A stretch of DNA of 64,000 nucleotides. Origin: Streptomyces paradoxus. GTDB taxonomy: Bacteria; Actinomycetota; Actinomycetes; Streptomycetales; Streptomycetaceae. Location of the stretch: contig NZ_JACHGV010000001.1 of assembly GCF_014202475.1 (NCBI RefSeq), forward strand, positions 62,001 to 126,000. Direction: 5' to 3'. A program made the position numbers and the translations under genes. A model generated the notes under the pieces. The model was given only the letters and a program-made list of their open reading frames with translations, ran no database searches and had not been told where the DNA came from. Below, one piece after another: positions 47,538 to 56,242 of the stretch. The first letter of the stretch is position 1, and each line of letters starts with the position of its first letter.

Positions 47538-48839
47538 ATGTCCGATTCGGTAAGTGGCTGTACCCGGCCACGCACGTCATTGTCCGAAGCCGAGGTCGAG
47601 GCTCTGGTCCGCGGCATCTGCTTCAAGACCGGCCCTCCACGCCGCCTCGGTGTCGAGGTGGAATGGCTCGTCCACGAGTTGCGCGCACCGCAGCTCCCCG
47701 TCACACCCGAACGACTCGAAGCGGCCTACGCCGCACTGCGCACCGTGCCCTTGAGGTCGGCGCTCACCGTGGAACCCGGCGGCCAGCTGGAGCTGAGCTC
47801 GCCCCCCGCCGCCTCGCTGATGGAGTGCGTCAGCACCGTCTCCGCCGACCTCGACGCCGTCCGCGCGGTTCTGCGCGACGACGGCCTCGCCCTCGTCGGC
47901 CTCGGCCACGATCCCTGGCACGAACCCCGCAGGTTCCTGCGCGAACCGCGTTACGACGCCATGGAGGCGTGCCTGGACCGCACGGGCCCCGCCGGCCGCT
48001 CCATGATGTGCTCCTCCGCCTCCGTGCAGGTGTGCCTGGACGCCGGTCACGAGGAGCCCGGGCCGCTCGGCCTGGTGCGGCGCTGGTGGCTGGCCCACCA
48101 TCTCGGCGCGGTCCTGGTGGCCGCGTTCGCCAACTCGCCCCTCGCCGGGCACCGTCCGACCGGCTGGCTGTCCACCCGGCAGCTGATGTGGACCCGGATC
48201 GGCGCCGGACGGGCGGGCGGTCCCCGGCTGGACACCGACCCGCGCGGCGCCTGGGCCCGGCACGTGCTGGACTCCCCCGTGATGTGCGTACGGCGGGACG
48301 GCGGGCCCTGGGACGTCCCCGAGGGGCTCACCTTCCGGGACTGGATCCGCACGGGCGCGCCCCGGCCGCCCACCCGGGAGGATCTCGACTACCACGTCAC
48401 GACGCTGTTCCCGCCGGTCAGGCCGCGCGGCCATCTCGAACTGCGCATGATCGACGCGCAGCCCGGGGACGACGGCTGGATCGTGCCGCTCGCCGTGACG
48501 GCGGCGCTGTTCGACGACCAGGAGGCCACCGAGACCGCCTACCGGGCCGTGAAGCCGCTGGCCGAACGGACGCTGGGGCTGCCCGCGCCGCACAACCCGC
48601 TGTGGCTCGACGCGGCCCGCGGCGGACTGGCCGACGCGGAACTGCGCGAGGTGGCCGTCACGTGCTTCACGACCGCCCTGGACGCCCTGCCCCGGCTCGG
48701 CGCCACCCCCGAGGTCATCGAGGCCGTCACGGCCCATCTGGACCGCTACGTCGTCCTGGGCCGCTGCCCGGCCGACGACCAGCTCGACCGACAGCGCGGC
48801 ACGGACGGTCGCGCCCACGGGAAGGACTTCCGCCCATGA
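47538..48839 (+). CDS. egtA: EgtA, glutamate-cysteine ligase
   Basis: This is 433 aa from the ATG at 47538, preceded by AGGAGGA. RRLGVEVEWLVHE is the ATP/substrate motif of the GCS2-like family, SMMCSSASVQVCLDAGHEEP a second, and HLELRMIDAQPGDDGWIVPL a third. It makes gamma-glutamylcysteine for ergothioneine. The stop overlaps egtB by ATGA. Streptomyces use mycothiol as the main thiol, so this ligase serves ergothioneine specifically. Confidence 0.94.
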   Translation: MSDSVSGCTRPRTSLSEAEVEALVRGICFKTGPPRRLGVEVEWLVHELRAPQLPVTPERLEAAYAALRTVPLRSALTVEPGGQLELSSPPAASLMECVSTVSADLDAVRAVLRDDGLALVGLGHDPWHEPRRFLREPRYDAMEACLDRTGPAGRSMMCSSASVQVCLDAGHEEPGPLGLVRRWWLAHHLGAVLVAAFANSPLAGHRPTGWLSTRQLMWTRIGAGRAGGPRLDTDPRGAWARHVLDSPVMCVRRDGGPWDVPEGLTFRDWIRTGAPRPPTREDLDYHVTTLFPPVRPRGHLELRMIDAQPGDDGWIVPLAVTAALFDDQEATETAYRAVKPLAERTLGLPAPHNPLWLDAARGGLADAELREVAVTCFTTALDALPRLGATPEVIEAVTAHLDRYVVLGRCPADDQLDRQRGTDGRAHGKDFRP

Positions 48840-50173
48840 CCGACACCGACCCCGCCGTCGACGCCGGGGCCGTCGACCCCGAGGTGCTCCGTGAGCGGGC
48901 GGTCGCCTCACTCGTCGTCGCCCGCGACCGCACCACGCTGCTGACGAGCTGCGTGGAGGATCCCGACCTGACCGCACAGCACTCGCCGCTGATGTCGCCG
49001 CTGGTGTGGGACCTCGCGCACATCGGCAACCAGGAGGAGCAGTGGCTGCTGCGGGCAGTCGCCGGGCACGAGGCGATACGTCCGGAGATAGACGGCCTCT
49101 ACGACGCCTTCGAGCACCCGCGCGCCGAGCGGCCGAAGCTGCCCCTGCTGTCGCCGGCCGAGGCCCGGACGTACGCGGCCGATGTGCGCGCCCGGGCCCT
49201 GGACGTGCTGGAGCGGCACGCGTTGCACGGGACGCGGCTGACGGAGGCCGGGTTCGCCTTCGGGATGATCGCACAGCACGAACAGCAGCACGACGAGACC
49301 ATGCTGATCACCCATCAGCTGCGCAAGGGGCCCCAGGCACTGACCGCCCCGGACCCGGAACCGGTGCCGCTGTTCACCGGCCCGGCCGAAGTCCTCGTCC
49401 CCGGCGGGCCGTTCACCATGGGCACCTCCGGCGAGCCGTGGGCCCTGGACAACGAACGTCCCGCGCACCGGCGGGAGGTGGCGCCCTTCTTCATCGACAC
49501 CACCCCGGTGACGAACGGCGCCTACCGCGCGTTCATCGAGGACGGCGGCTACGACGACCCGCGCTGGTGGGCGCCCGAGGGCTGGGCGCACATCCGCAGG
49601 CACGGCATCGACGCCCCGCTGTTCTGGCGGCGCGACGGACAGCAGTTCCTCAGGCGCCGGTTCGGCGTGACCGAGGTCGTCCCGCCGGACGAGCCGGTGC
49701 TGCACGTGTGCTGGTACGAGGCCGACGCCTACGCCCGCTGGGCCGGACGCCGGCTGCCCACCGAGGCGGAGTGGGAGAAGGCGGCCCGGCACGACCCGGC
49801 CGGTGACCGCTCGATGCGCTACCCGTGGGGCGACGCCGACCCGGGGCCCGAGCACGCCAACCTCGGCCAGCGGCACCTGCGTCCGGCACCGGCTGGGAGT
49901 TACCCGGCGGGCGAGTCACCGCTCGGCGTACGGCAGTTGATCGGTGACGTGTGGGAGTGGACGGCGAGCGACTTCCTGCCGTACCCGGGGTTCAAGGCGT
50001 TCCCGTACAAGGAGTACTCGGAGGTCTTCTTCGGGCCCGACCACAAGGTGCTGCGCGGCGGTTCGTTCGCGGTGGACGCGGTGGCCTGCCGGGGCACCTT
50101 CCGCAACTGGGACTACCCGATCCGGCGGCAGATCTTCGCCGGCTTCCGCACGGCCCGTTCGGAGGACGTCTGA
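48836..50173 (+). CDS. egtB: EgtB, iron-dependent sulfoxide synthase
   Basis: This is 445 aa. The DinB-like N-terminal domain has the three-histidine iron site in QHEQQHDE (H-X3-H-X-E pattern with an upstream H in [11 protein letters not shown]). The C-terminal FGE-sulfatase domain starts [20 protein letters not shown] and ends [20 protein letters not shown]. It joins gamma-glutamylcysteine to hercynine with oxygen. It is coupled to egtA and egtC by 4-bp and 1-bp overlaps. Confidence 0.95.
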   Translation: MTDTDPAVDAGAVDPEVLRERAVASLVVARDRTTLLTSCVEDPDLTAQHSPLMSPLVWDLAHIGNQEEQWLLRAVAGHEAIRPEIDGLYDAFEHPRAERPKLPLLSPAEARTYAADVRARALDVLERHALHGTRLTEAGFAFGMIAQHEQQHDETMLITHQLRKGPQALTAPDPEPVPLFTGPAEVLVPGGPFTMGTSGEPWALDNERPAHRREVAPFFIDTTPVTNGAYRAFIEDGGYDDPRWWAPEGWAHIRRHGIDAPLFWRRDGQQFLRRRFGVTEVVPPDEPVLHVCWYEADAYARWAGRRLPTEAEWEKAARHDPAGDRSMRYPWGDADPGPEHANLGQRHLRPAPAGSYPAGESPLGVRQLIGDVWEWTASDFLPYPGFKAFPYKEYSEVFFGPDHKVLRGGSFAVDAVACRGTFRNWDYPIRRQIFAGFRTARSEDV

Positions 50174-50967
50174 TGTGCCGGCACGTGGCGTACGTGGGGC
50201 CCGGGGAACCGCTGGGCCGGCTCCTCGTGGAGCCCCCGCACGGGCTGTACCGGCAGTCGTGGGCGCCCCGGCACCAGAAGTACGGGACGGTCAACGCCGA
50301 CGGTTTCGGCGTCGGCTGGTACGCGGAGGGCGACCCGGTGCCGGCCCGCTACCGCCGGGCCGGCCCCATCTGGGCGGACCTGTCGCTCGCCGACCTCGCC
50401 CGGGTCGTACGGTCCACCGCGCTGCTCGCCGCGGTGCGGGACGCGACCCTGTCGGGCGCGGACGCGGAGGCCGCCGCGGCCCCGTTCGCCGCGGGGACCT
50501 GGCTGTTCAGCCACAACGGGGCGGTCAGGGGCTGGCCCGGCTCGCTCGCCGCGCTGTCCCGGACGCTGCCGCACGAGGACCTGCTGTCCCTGGAGGCCCG
50601 CAACGACTCGGCGCTCGTCTGGGCGCTGGTGCTGGCGCGGCTGCGCAGCGGCGACGAGGAGGGCCAGGCGATGGCCGACACGGTCCTGGAGGTCGCCGCC
50701 GCGGCCCCCGGTTCCCGGCTGAACCTCCTCCTCACCAACGGCGACACCATCACCGCGACCGCCTGGGGCGACGCCCTGTGGTACCTCACCCGGCCCGGCG
50801 GCGGCACCGTCGTGGCCTCCGAGCCCTACGACGACGATCCGCACTGGCAGGAGGTCCCCGACCGGACCCTGCTCACGGCGAGCCGCACCGAGGTGCTGCT
50901 CACGCCGCTGAAGGAGCCGGCCGACGCCTCCGTGCCCTCCCCATCGCCGAAGGAGCCCCGTACGTGA
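50173..50967 (+). CDS. egtC: EgtC, class II amidohydrolase
   Basis: This is 264 aa. It starts [14 protein letters not shown], with Cys2 as the nucleophile after removal of Met, and contains [13 protein letters not shown] and [15 protein letters not shown] of the Ntn glutamine-amidotransferase fold. It removes glutamate from the gamma-glutamyl hercynylcysteine sulfoxide. It overlaps egtB by one base and egtD by GTGA. Confidence 0.95.
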   Translation: MCRHVAYVGPGEPLGRLLVEPPHGLYRQSWAPRHQKYGTVNADGFGVGWYAEGDPVPARYRRAGPIWADLSLADLARVVRSTALLAAVRDATLSGADAEAAAAPFAAGTWLFSHNGAVRGWPGSLAALSRTLPHEDLLSLEARNDSALVWALVLARLRSGDEEGQAMADTVLEVAAAAPGSRLNLLLTNGDTITATAWGDALWYLTRPGGGTVVASEPYDDDPHWQEVPDRTLLTASRTEVLLTPLKEPADASVPSPSPKEPRT

Positions 50968-51926
50968 GCCCGTTCCACCTCACCCGCACCCTGCCCGAGG
51001 ACGCCACGGACGCCGCGCTGCGCGCCGACGTCCACCGGGGTCTGACCGGCCGCCCCAAGACCCTGCCGCCGAAGTGGTTCTACGACGCGCACGGCAGCGA
51101 CCTGTTCGAGAAGATCACGGAACTGCCCGAGTACTACCCGACGCGCGCGGAGCGGGAGATCCTCCTCGCGCGCGCGGGCGACATCGCCGCGGCGACCCGG
51201 GCCCGGACCCTGGTCGAGCTCGGCTCCGGCTCCTCGGAGAAGACCCGGCACCTGATGGACGCCCTCACCGATCTGCACACCTACGTCCCGGTCGACGTCA
51301 GCGGGAGTGCCCTCGCCCAGGCCGGTGAGGCGCTCGCCGCCGAGCGGCCCGGGCTGGACGTGCACGCGCTGATCGCCGACTTCACCGCGGAACTGACCCT
51401 GCCGGACACGCCGGGGCCCCGGCTGGTGGCGTTCCTCGGCGGCACGATCGGCAACCTGCTGCCCGACGAACGCGCCGCGTTCCTGGCCTCCGTGCGGGCC
51501 CTGCTCACCCCGGGCGACGCCCTGCTGCTGGGGACGGACCTGGTCAAGGACGAGGAGGTGCTGGTCCGGGCGTACGACGACGGGGCCGGGGTGACGGCCG
51601 CGTTCAACAAGAACGTCCTGACCGTGATCAACCGCGAGCTGGGCGCCGACTTCGACCCTGACGCGTTCGACCATGTGGCGCTGTGGGACGCCGGGCACGA
51701 GTGGATCGAGATGCGGCTGCGCTCCCGTACGGCGCAGACGGTGAAGGTGCCGGCGCTCGACCTCGCCGTCGACTTCACTGCGGGTGAGGAGATGCGGACC
51801 GAGGTGTCGGCGAAGTTCCGGCAGGAGGGCGTGCGCGCGGAACTGTCCGCGGCGGGGCTGGAGCTGGCCCACTGGTGGACGGACAGTGCGGGCCGGTTCG
51901 CGCTGTCGCTGAGCGTGGCGCGCTGA
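50964..51926 (+). CDS. egtD: EgtD, histidine N-alpha-methyltransferase
   Basis: This is 320 aa from a [23 protein letters not shown] and [16 protein letters not shown] are family markers, [18 protein letters not shown] the S-adenosylmethionine loop, and [18 protein letters not shown] the histidine-binding region. It methylates histidine three times to hercynine, the first committed step. It closes the four-gene operon; egtE (the C-S lyase) is not adjacent and a hairpin follows. Confidence 0.96.
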   Translation: MSPFHLTRTLPEDATDAALRADVHRGLTGRPKTLPPKWFYDAHGSDLFEKITELPEYYPTRAEREILLARAGDIAAATRARTLVELGSGSSEKTRHLMDALTDLHTYVPVDVSGSALAQAGEALAAERPGLDVHALIADFTAELTLPDTPGPRLVAFLGGTIGNLLPDERAAFLASVRALLTPGDALLLGTDLVKDEEVLVRAYDDGAGVTAAFNKNVLTVINRELGADFDPDAFDHVALWDAGHEWIEMRLRSRTAQTVKVPALDLAVDFTAGEEMRTEVSAKFRQEGVRAELSAAGLELAHWWTDSAGRFALSLSVAR

Positions 51927-51943
51927 CACCGGGGAACCCGGGG

Positions 51944-51987
51944 GCGGCGGCGATGGCGGGAGACGACGTCTCGCGCTTCGCCGCCGC
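51944..51987 (+). terminator. Hairpin ending the egt operon
   Basis: GCGGCGGCG (51944-51952) pairs with CGCCGCCGC (51979-51987); inside is a second stem GAGAC-GAC-GTCTC. It lies 18 bp after the egtD stop. Confidence 0.7.
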
Positions 51988-52054
51988 TTGGGGCACGGTG
52001 GAATGACGCGTGGCACTCCCGTCACAGGAACGTCATGGGAAGAGGAGCAGCGGT

Positions 52055-52270
52055 ATGTCGAACCACACCTACCGGGTCACGGAGATCGTCGGCACCTCAC
52101 CGGACGGCGTCGACCAGGCCATCCGCAACGGCATCGGCCGGGCTTCGCAGACGCTGCGCAACCTGGACTGGTTCGAGGTGACGCAGGTGCGCGGCCAGCT
52201 GGAGGACGGGCAGATCGCGCACTGGCAGGTGGGCCTCAAGGTGGGCTTCCGCCTCGACGAGTCGGAGTAG
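52055..52270 (+). CDS. Dodecin family flavin-binding protein
   Basis: This is 71 aa. SNHTYRVTEIVGTSPDGVDQ, then NGIGRASQTLRNLDWFEVTQ with the stacking tryptophan, and AHWQVGLKVGFRLDESE match dodecin. Dodecamers of such proteins store FMN/riboflavin or CoA. GAGGAG lies 8 bases before the ATG. It is convergent with the HAD phosphatase gene, four bases apart. Confidence 0.95.
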   Translation: MSNHTYRVTEIVGTSPDGVDQAIRNGIGRASQTLRNLDWFEVTQVRGQLEDGQIAHWQVGLKVGFRLDESE

Positions 52271-52273
52271 TGC

Positions 52274-52768
52274 TCAGGTCCGCCCTTCGCGCTCCTGCGC
52301 CGCCTTCATCTCGGCGGACCGGGTCACCCAGTCGGCCCGTACGACGGTGAATCCCGCGCGCCGGGCGTCGGCGCAGACCAGTTCGTCGTCGTCCACGAGG
52401 ACGCGGATCTCGCGCGTGCGGGCGAGCCGCCGCAGGATCTCCAGCTTGGTGAACCGGGCGGGCCGGCGATCGCCGTCCCGCCGCATGTGCACGCGCCCTT
52501 CGGGCAAGCCCTGGGCGGCGAGCCAGTCCAGCGTGTCGCGACGGCAGCGCTCGGGCCGCCCGGTGAGGTAGACGATCTCGCACTCCCGCGCGCTCTCCCG
52601 GACCAGCGCGATGCCCTCCGGGACCGGCGGGTCCTGGGGCGCGGCAGAGAAGAACCCGTCCCAGTCCTTCGGCCTGCGTTCCAGGAACTTCTGCCGGTGC
52701 GTGGTGTCGGCGAGGGTGTTGTCCAGGTCGAACACGGCCAGCGGGGCCTTGCTGCGGTCGTCACTCAC
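52274..52768 (-). CDS. HAD family phosphatase
   Basis: This is 164 aa from GTG 52768. APLAVFDLDNTLADT holds the nucleophile motif DLDNT (motif I), EIVYLTGRPERCRRDTLDW motif II with the Thr, and FTKLEILRRLARTREIRVLV plus DDDELVCADARRAGF motifs III and IV. It resembles small HAD phosphatases like the polynucleotide 3'-phosphatase group. TAGGGT lies 7 bases before the GTG, pointing to a leaderless mRNA. Substrate unknown. Confidence 0.88.
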   Translation of the reverse strand: MSDDRSKAPLAVFDLDNTLADTTHRQKFLERRPKDWDGFFSAAPQDPPVPEGIALVRESARECEIVYLTGRPERCRRDTLDWLAAQGLPEGRVHMRRDGDRRPARFTKLEILRRLARTREIRVLVDDDELVCADARRAGFTVVRADWVTRSAEMKAAQEREGRT

Positions 52769-52841
52769 ACCGCCCACCCTAAGCGCGATTGAGACAGCCC
52801 GCGTGAACAAGCCATGTACGCCGGTCGATTCACCCGCACAG

Positions 52842-52871
52842 TTGATGGCTCAAGGACAGCACTGACATACT
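52842..52871 (+). promoter_or_regulatory. Sigma-70-type promoter for the symporter operon
   Basis: TTGATG (52842-52847), 18 bp, CATACT (52866-52871); start point expected near 52878. These are close to the HrdB-type consensus. Confidence 0.55.
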
Positions 52872-52944
52872 CCGCTCTCAGCCTCGCCACCACCCGCGGC
52901 CGAGGCTGGTCGGGGATCTCCACACAGAACCCCGAGGCCGTCCG

Positions 52945-52978
52945 CGTGAATCCGAACCGTGGGTTTTCCGGATTCACG
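52945..52978 (+). promoter_or_regulatory. Leader inverted repeat
   Basis: CGTGAATCCG (52945-52954) and CGGATTCACG (52969-52978) are perfect arms around a 14-nt loop with a T-run (GGGTTTTC). It could be a leader hairpin or an operator inside the transcribed leader. Confidence 0.45.
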
Positions 52979-53103
52979 AACCCCCCACGAAGCCCGCACC
53001 CCACCGCGCGTCCGGCGTCCCTTCCCCCTGCCCGAAAACCGGACGCGTCCACTGACCCGACGGGGTCGAGTGCGGGGCACGATGCAGCGAAGAAGGTGCG
53101 CCT

Positions 53104-53550
53104 GTGCCCGAATATTCACCGAGGCGGGAAGACACTCCCACATTTCCGCTTCCGCACATCGGACAAACTCCGCCGTCTCGTATATCCGACCATCCCGAAT
53201 TCCACTCTCTGCGTCGCGCTCAGCGCCGTTTCGGCATCCGCGCGACGGTCCTGTCCGTCGGTGGATTCCTGCTGTATGTACTGCTGTCGAGTTTCGTTCC
53301 CGCGGTGATGAACCAGCCGCTGTTCGGCCGCCTCACCGTCGGACTCACCCTCGGACTCGGACAGTTCGTCATCATGGGCCTGACCGCGTGGTGCCATGTC
53401 CGGCACATGCGCACCCGGGTCGATCCGCTCGCCCGCGGCCTGAGGTCCCGGCTGCACGAGACGGAGAGCCGCCGCGCCCGTACGACGGCACCCCCGCAGG
53501 GGGCCGGGCAGCCGCTCCGGCACGGAACGAGGGGGTTCCGCACGTGGTGA
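53104..53550 (+). CDS. DUF485 family membrane protein
   Basis: This is 148 aa from a GTG. Two helices are visible: ATVLSVGGFLLYVLLSSFVP and LTVGLTLGLGQFVIMGLTAW, the latter with the DUF485 LGLGQF element. It has a cytoplasmic basic tail. The gene overlaps the symporter gene, the usual pair of the acetate permease (YjcH-ActP-like). It probably helps the symporter fold or gates it. Confidence 0.9.
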   Translation: MPEYSPRREDTPTFPLPHIGQTPPSRISDHPEFHSLRRAQRRFGIRATVLSVGGFLLYVLLSSFVPAVMNQPLFGRLTVGLTLGLGQFVIMGLTAWCHVRHMRTRVDPLARGLRSRLHETESRRARTTAPPQGAGQPLRHGTRGFRTW

Positions 53551-55139
53551 CCGCCGCCGCCATCGACGACAGCAGCCTGCAGCTGACGTTCGTCCTGTTC
53601 CTGACCGTGGTCGTGATCACCCTGTTCATGGCGCTGCTGACGGCTCCTCAGCGGGACGAGATCGGCGAGTTCTACCTCGGCAACCGGGCCATGTCGCCGC
53701 TGCGCAACGGCCTGGCCATGTGCGGCGACTACCTGTCCGCCGCCACCCTGCTGGGCAGCACCGGGCTGGTCGCCCTGACCGGGTACGACGGGCTGATGTA
53801 CCTCGGCGGCACCACGGTCGCCTGGATGATGGTGCTGCTGCTGATCGCCGAACCCCTGCACCGCACGGGCAGGTTCACGCTCGGCGACACGGTGGCGCTG
53901 CGCCTGCCGCGGCAGCAGCGGCCGGTGCGGGTCGCGCTGGCGGTCTGCATCCTGGCCATCGCGACGCTCTACCTGGTGGCCCAACTCGTGGGCAGTGTGG
54001 CCCTGCTGACCCAGTTCACCGGCGTGCCGAGCGGGACCACCCGCACGCTGTGCGTGGTCGTGATCGGCGTCTTCGTGATCCTGTACGCCTCCCTCGGCGG
54101 CATGCCGGGCGCGACGGTCATCCAGATCATCAAGGCCGTGATGCTGGTGGTGGGCGTGCTGTTCACGGCGGGCTGGGTGCTGCACCACTTCGACTGGAAC
54201 CCCAACGCGCTGCTGGAGAGGGCGTCCGAACGCAGCGGTTCGGGCCTGAGCTTCCTCGAACCGGGGCTGCGCTACGGCGGCACCGTCAGCAACAAGCTGG
54301 ACTTCCTCAGCCTCGAACTGGCCATCGTGCTCGGCCTCGCCGCCCTGCCGCACGTGCTGATGCGGCTGCTCACCCCGCGCAACAGCGGCGTGCTGCGCTC
54401 CTCCGTGCTGTGGGCCGTCGGCCTGGTCGGCGCCGTCTGCTTCGGGGCCGGCATCATGGGGCTCGGCGCCACCGCGCTGCTCGGCCGGGACACCATCGAG
54501 AGCACGGACCGCACCGGCAACGCCTCCGTGCTGCTGCTCGCCCACGAGCTGGGCGGCAGTGTCCTGACCGCGCTGCTGACCTGCCTGGCGTACCTGACGC
54601 TGCTGGCCGTGGCGGTCGGCCTCACCCTGGCCGCGGCCTCCTCTCTGGCGCACGACCTGTACAGCGAGGTGATCCGCAAGGGCCGGGCGACCGAGACGGA
54701 GGAGCTGACCGTCGCCCGGCTGTCCGGGGCGGTCATCGGGGTGCTCGGCATCCTGCTGGCCCTGATCGCCTGGGGCGCGAACACCGCGACGCTCGCCTTC
54801 CTGGCCTTCGCCATCGCGGCGTCCGCGATCCTCCCGACGATCATCTACACCCTCTTCTGGCGGCGCTTCAGCGCGAAGGGCGCCCTGCTCAGCCTCTACG
54901 GCGGCCTGCTGTGCTCCGTCCTGCTGGCCACCTTCTCCCCGGTCGTCTCCTCGGCCCCGGGCTCGTTCTACCCCGGGGCCGACTTCGCCTGGTTCCCGCT
55001 CCAGAACCCCGGCATCGTCTCCATCCCGGCGGGCTTCCTCCTGGGCTGGCTCGGCACGGTGCTGGACAAGGGACCGGCCGAAGAGGCCTCCGCCCACGAG
55101 GAGTTCGAGGTGCGGATGCTCGTGGGCGCGGACGACTGA
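53544..55139 (+). CDS. Sodium/solute (acetate-type) symporter
   Basis: This is 531 aa; GTG 53544 (or 53547) with GAGGGGG upstream. About thirteen helices are visible. GEFYLGNRAMSPLRNGLAMC and GDYLSAATLLGSTGLVALTG are the family motif regions of the SSS family; the ActP-like acetate/propionate carriers match best in their order and their DUF485 partner. Overlap with the preceding gene couples the pair. The substrate is inferred from family pairing. Confidence 0.9.
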   Translation: MVTAAAIDDSSLQLTFVLFLTVVVITLFMALLTAPQRDEIGEFYLGNRAMSPLRNGLAMCGDYLSAATLLGSTGLVALTGYDGLMYLGGTTVAWMMVLLLIAEPLHRTGRFTLGDTVALRLPRQQRPVRVALAVCILAIATLYLVAQLVGSVALLTQFTGVPSGTTRTLCVVVIGVFVILYASLGGMPGATVIQIIKAVMLVVGVLFTAGWVLHHFDWNPNALLERASERSGSGLSFLEPGLRYGGTVSNKLDFLSLELAIVLGLAALPHVLMRLLTPRNSGVLRSSVLWAVGLVGAVCFGAGIMGLGATALLGRDTIESTDRTGNASVLLLAHELGGSVLTALLTCLAYLTLLAVAVGLTLAAASSLAHDLYSEVIRKGRATETEELTVARLSGAVIGVLGILLALIAWGANTATLAFLAFAIAASAILPTIIYTLFWRRFSAKGALLSLYGGLLCSVLLATFSPVVSSAPGSFYPGADFAWFPLQNPGIVSIPAGFLLGWLGTVLDKGPAEEASAHEEFEVRMLVGADD

Positions 55140-55184
55140 CACGCTCCTCGGGGGCGATTGCGGCAGGGCACCGGGGACGCGCAT

Positions 55185-55205
55185 TGTTAATGGGATCCAT
55201 TTTCA
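55185..55205. promoter_or_regulatory. Zur-like box upstream of bL32
   Basis: TG-TT-AATGG-GAT-CCATT-TT-CA, a 21-bp symmetric site 40 bp before the rpmF start. The symmetry and outer TG/CA ends resemble the Streptomyces zinc regulator (Zur) boxes of the TGAAAAT...ATTTTCA type. The gene it precedes lacks zinc-binding cysteines, as expected for a Zur-controlled replacement ribosomal protein. Confidence 0.6.
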
Positions 55206-55244
55206 TGTAGCGTCCTCGGTGCCCGCCCCACCGAGGAGGAGTCC

Positions 55245-55415
55245 ATGGCTGTCCCGAAGCGGAAGATGTCCCGCAGCAACACCCGTCACCGCCGCGCCCA
55301 GTGGAAGGCGGCCACGCCGACCCTGGTCCCCGTCACCGTCGACGGCGTGCGTCACCTCGTCCCGCAGAACCTGGTCAAGGCCTACGAGCGCGGGCTGCTA
55401 CGCCCCGACGGCTGA
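55245..55415 (+). CDS. rpmF: Ribosomal protein bL32, cysteine-free paralog
   Basis: This is 56 aa (starts [20 protein letters not shown]), too short for general ORF searches but with an excellent GAGGAG ribosome site. It belongs to bL32: the basic [14 protein letters not shown] start is diagnostic. No cysteine is present, so it lacks the zinc ribbon of the other copy. Such copies are made under zinc limitation in Streptomyces and mycobacteria. Its last 18 bp overlap the convergent nucleotidyltransferase gene. Confidence 0.93.
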   Translation: MAVPKRKMSRSNTRHRRAQWKAATPTLVPVTVDGVRHLVPQNLVKAYERGLLRPDG

Positions 55416-56108
55416 GTGCGCCGCCTCGGCGAGGAAGTGCGCGCGGACCCGGCGCAGCCAGGCTTCCACCGGCGCCTCGTCGGGCTCGTCCGGCAGCGCC
55501 GTGGGCCCCGCGTCGAAGGCCTCCTCGTAATGCCTGAGCAGGGGCAGGGCCTCCGACGGGTCGGCGGCGACGCGCTCGCCGAAGGCGTGGTACTCCTCCG
55601 GGTTCTCGACGCGGATCGTCAGCCGTCCCGTGGTGTACAGCTCCAGGCCCTGCCCGCACAGCCGCTTCAGATGGCGCGCGTGTTTCGCGGTGCGCTTGCG
55701 GGTGTCGGCGGAGAACGAACCATCGCCGCGCGTCTCCAGCCGCCGGAACTGCTGGGTGGCGTAGCCGAGATAGGCGTCCCTGACCCGCTTGGCGCTCAGG
55801 AACGCCGTACGGATGCCGATGAGCTCGTCGCCGAGCGGGGTGCGCACCTCGTACAGGTCGTCGGGGAGCCACACCAGCTCCATCGCGGTCGGGTTGCCGC
55901 CGAGGGCCAGCCGGCACCACTTGGCGGCTTCGTGCAGGGTGCGGTCCGGCGCCGTGCTGACGTGCGACTCCTTCGGCCGGCGCAGACCGTGCAGTTCCTC
56001 GGTGGGCGCGGCGAACAGGCCGAGGCGGTCGATGTCCGAGCCCGGGCGGGCGAGACCGTAGGCGGTCGATCCGACGATGCCGGAGAGCAGGATGTTGGGG
56101 ACGGTCAC
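55398..56108 (-). CDS. Nucleotidyltransferase (COG3541-type)
   Basis: This is 236 aa from a [23 protein letters not shown] then I-D gives the GS-X-DXD nucleotidyltransferase motif (G-S-T...D-I-D). The second half has [20 protein letters not shown] and [20 protein letters not shown]. This class of predicted nucleotidyltransferases is linked to RNA or antiphage functions in some genomes; the role here is open. The 3' end shares 18 bp with the bL32 gene on the other strand. Confidence 0.8.
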   Translation of the reverse strand: MTVPNILLSGIVGSTAYGLARPGSDIDRLGLFAAPTEELHGLRRPKESHVSTAPDRTLHEAAKWCRLALGGNPTAMELVWLPDDLYEVRTPLGDELIGIRTAFLSAKRVRDAYLGYATQQFRRLETRGDGSFSADTRKRTAKHARHLKRLCGQGLELYTTGRLTIRVENPEEYHAFGERVAADPSEALPLLRHYEEAFDAGPTALPDEPDEAPVEAWLRRVRAHFLAEAAHSAVGA

Positions 56109-56242
56109 GGTCGGCCGCCTTTCGCTTCTGGGTACCGGGACATTGTCCTGACGTGCGGGGACGCGGTCACGCGGTTTTCCGCCGGCGGTCCCGCCGCGGC
56201 GGCGGCGGAATACCGGCGGCCCCGTCCGGCGTAGAACCCGGT

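Larger units (their letters stand above)
52769..53103. other. 335-bp leader region of the DUF485-symporter operon
   Basis: This region between the divergent HAD gene and the DUF485 gene holds a good promoter (52842-52871) and, about 67 bp after its start point, a 10-bp inverted repeat. The long 5' leader (about 226 nt) has no recognisable coding frame and may carry an RNA control element. Confidence 0.5.

Noticed and set aside
52959..53543. Longer N-terminus for the symporter
   Set aside because: The extension overlaps the DUF485 gene in another frame and has no membrane or family similarity; GTG 53544 follows a ribosome site.
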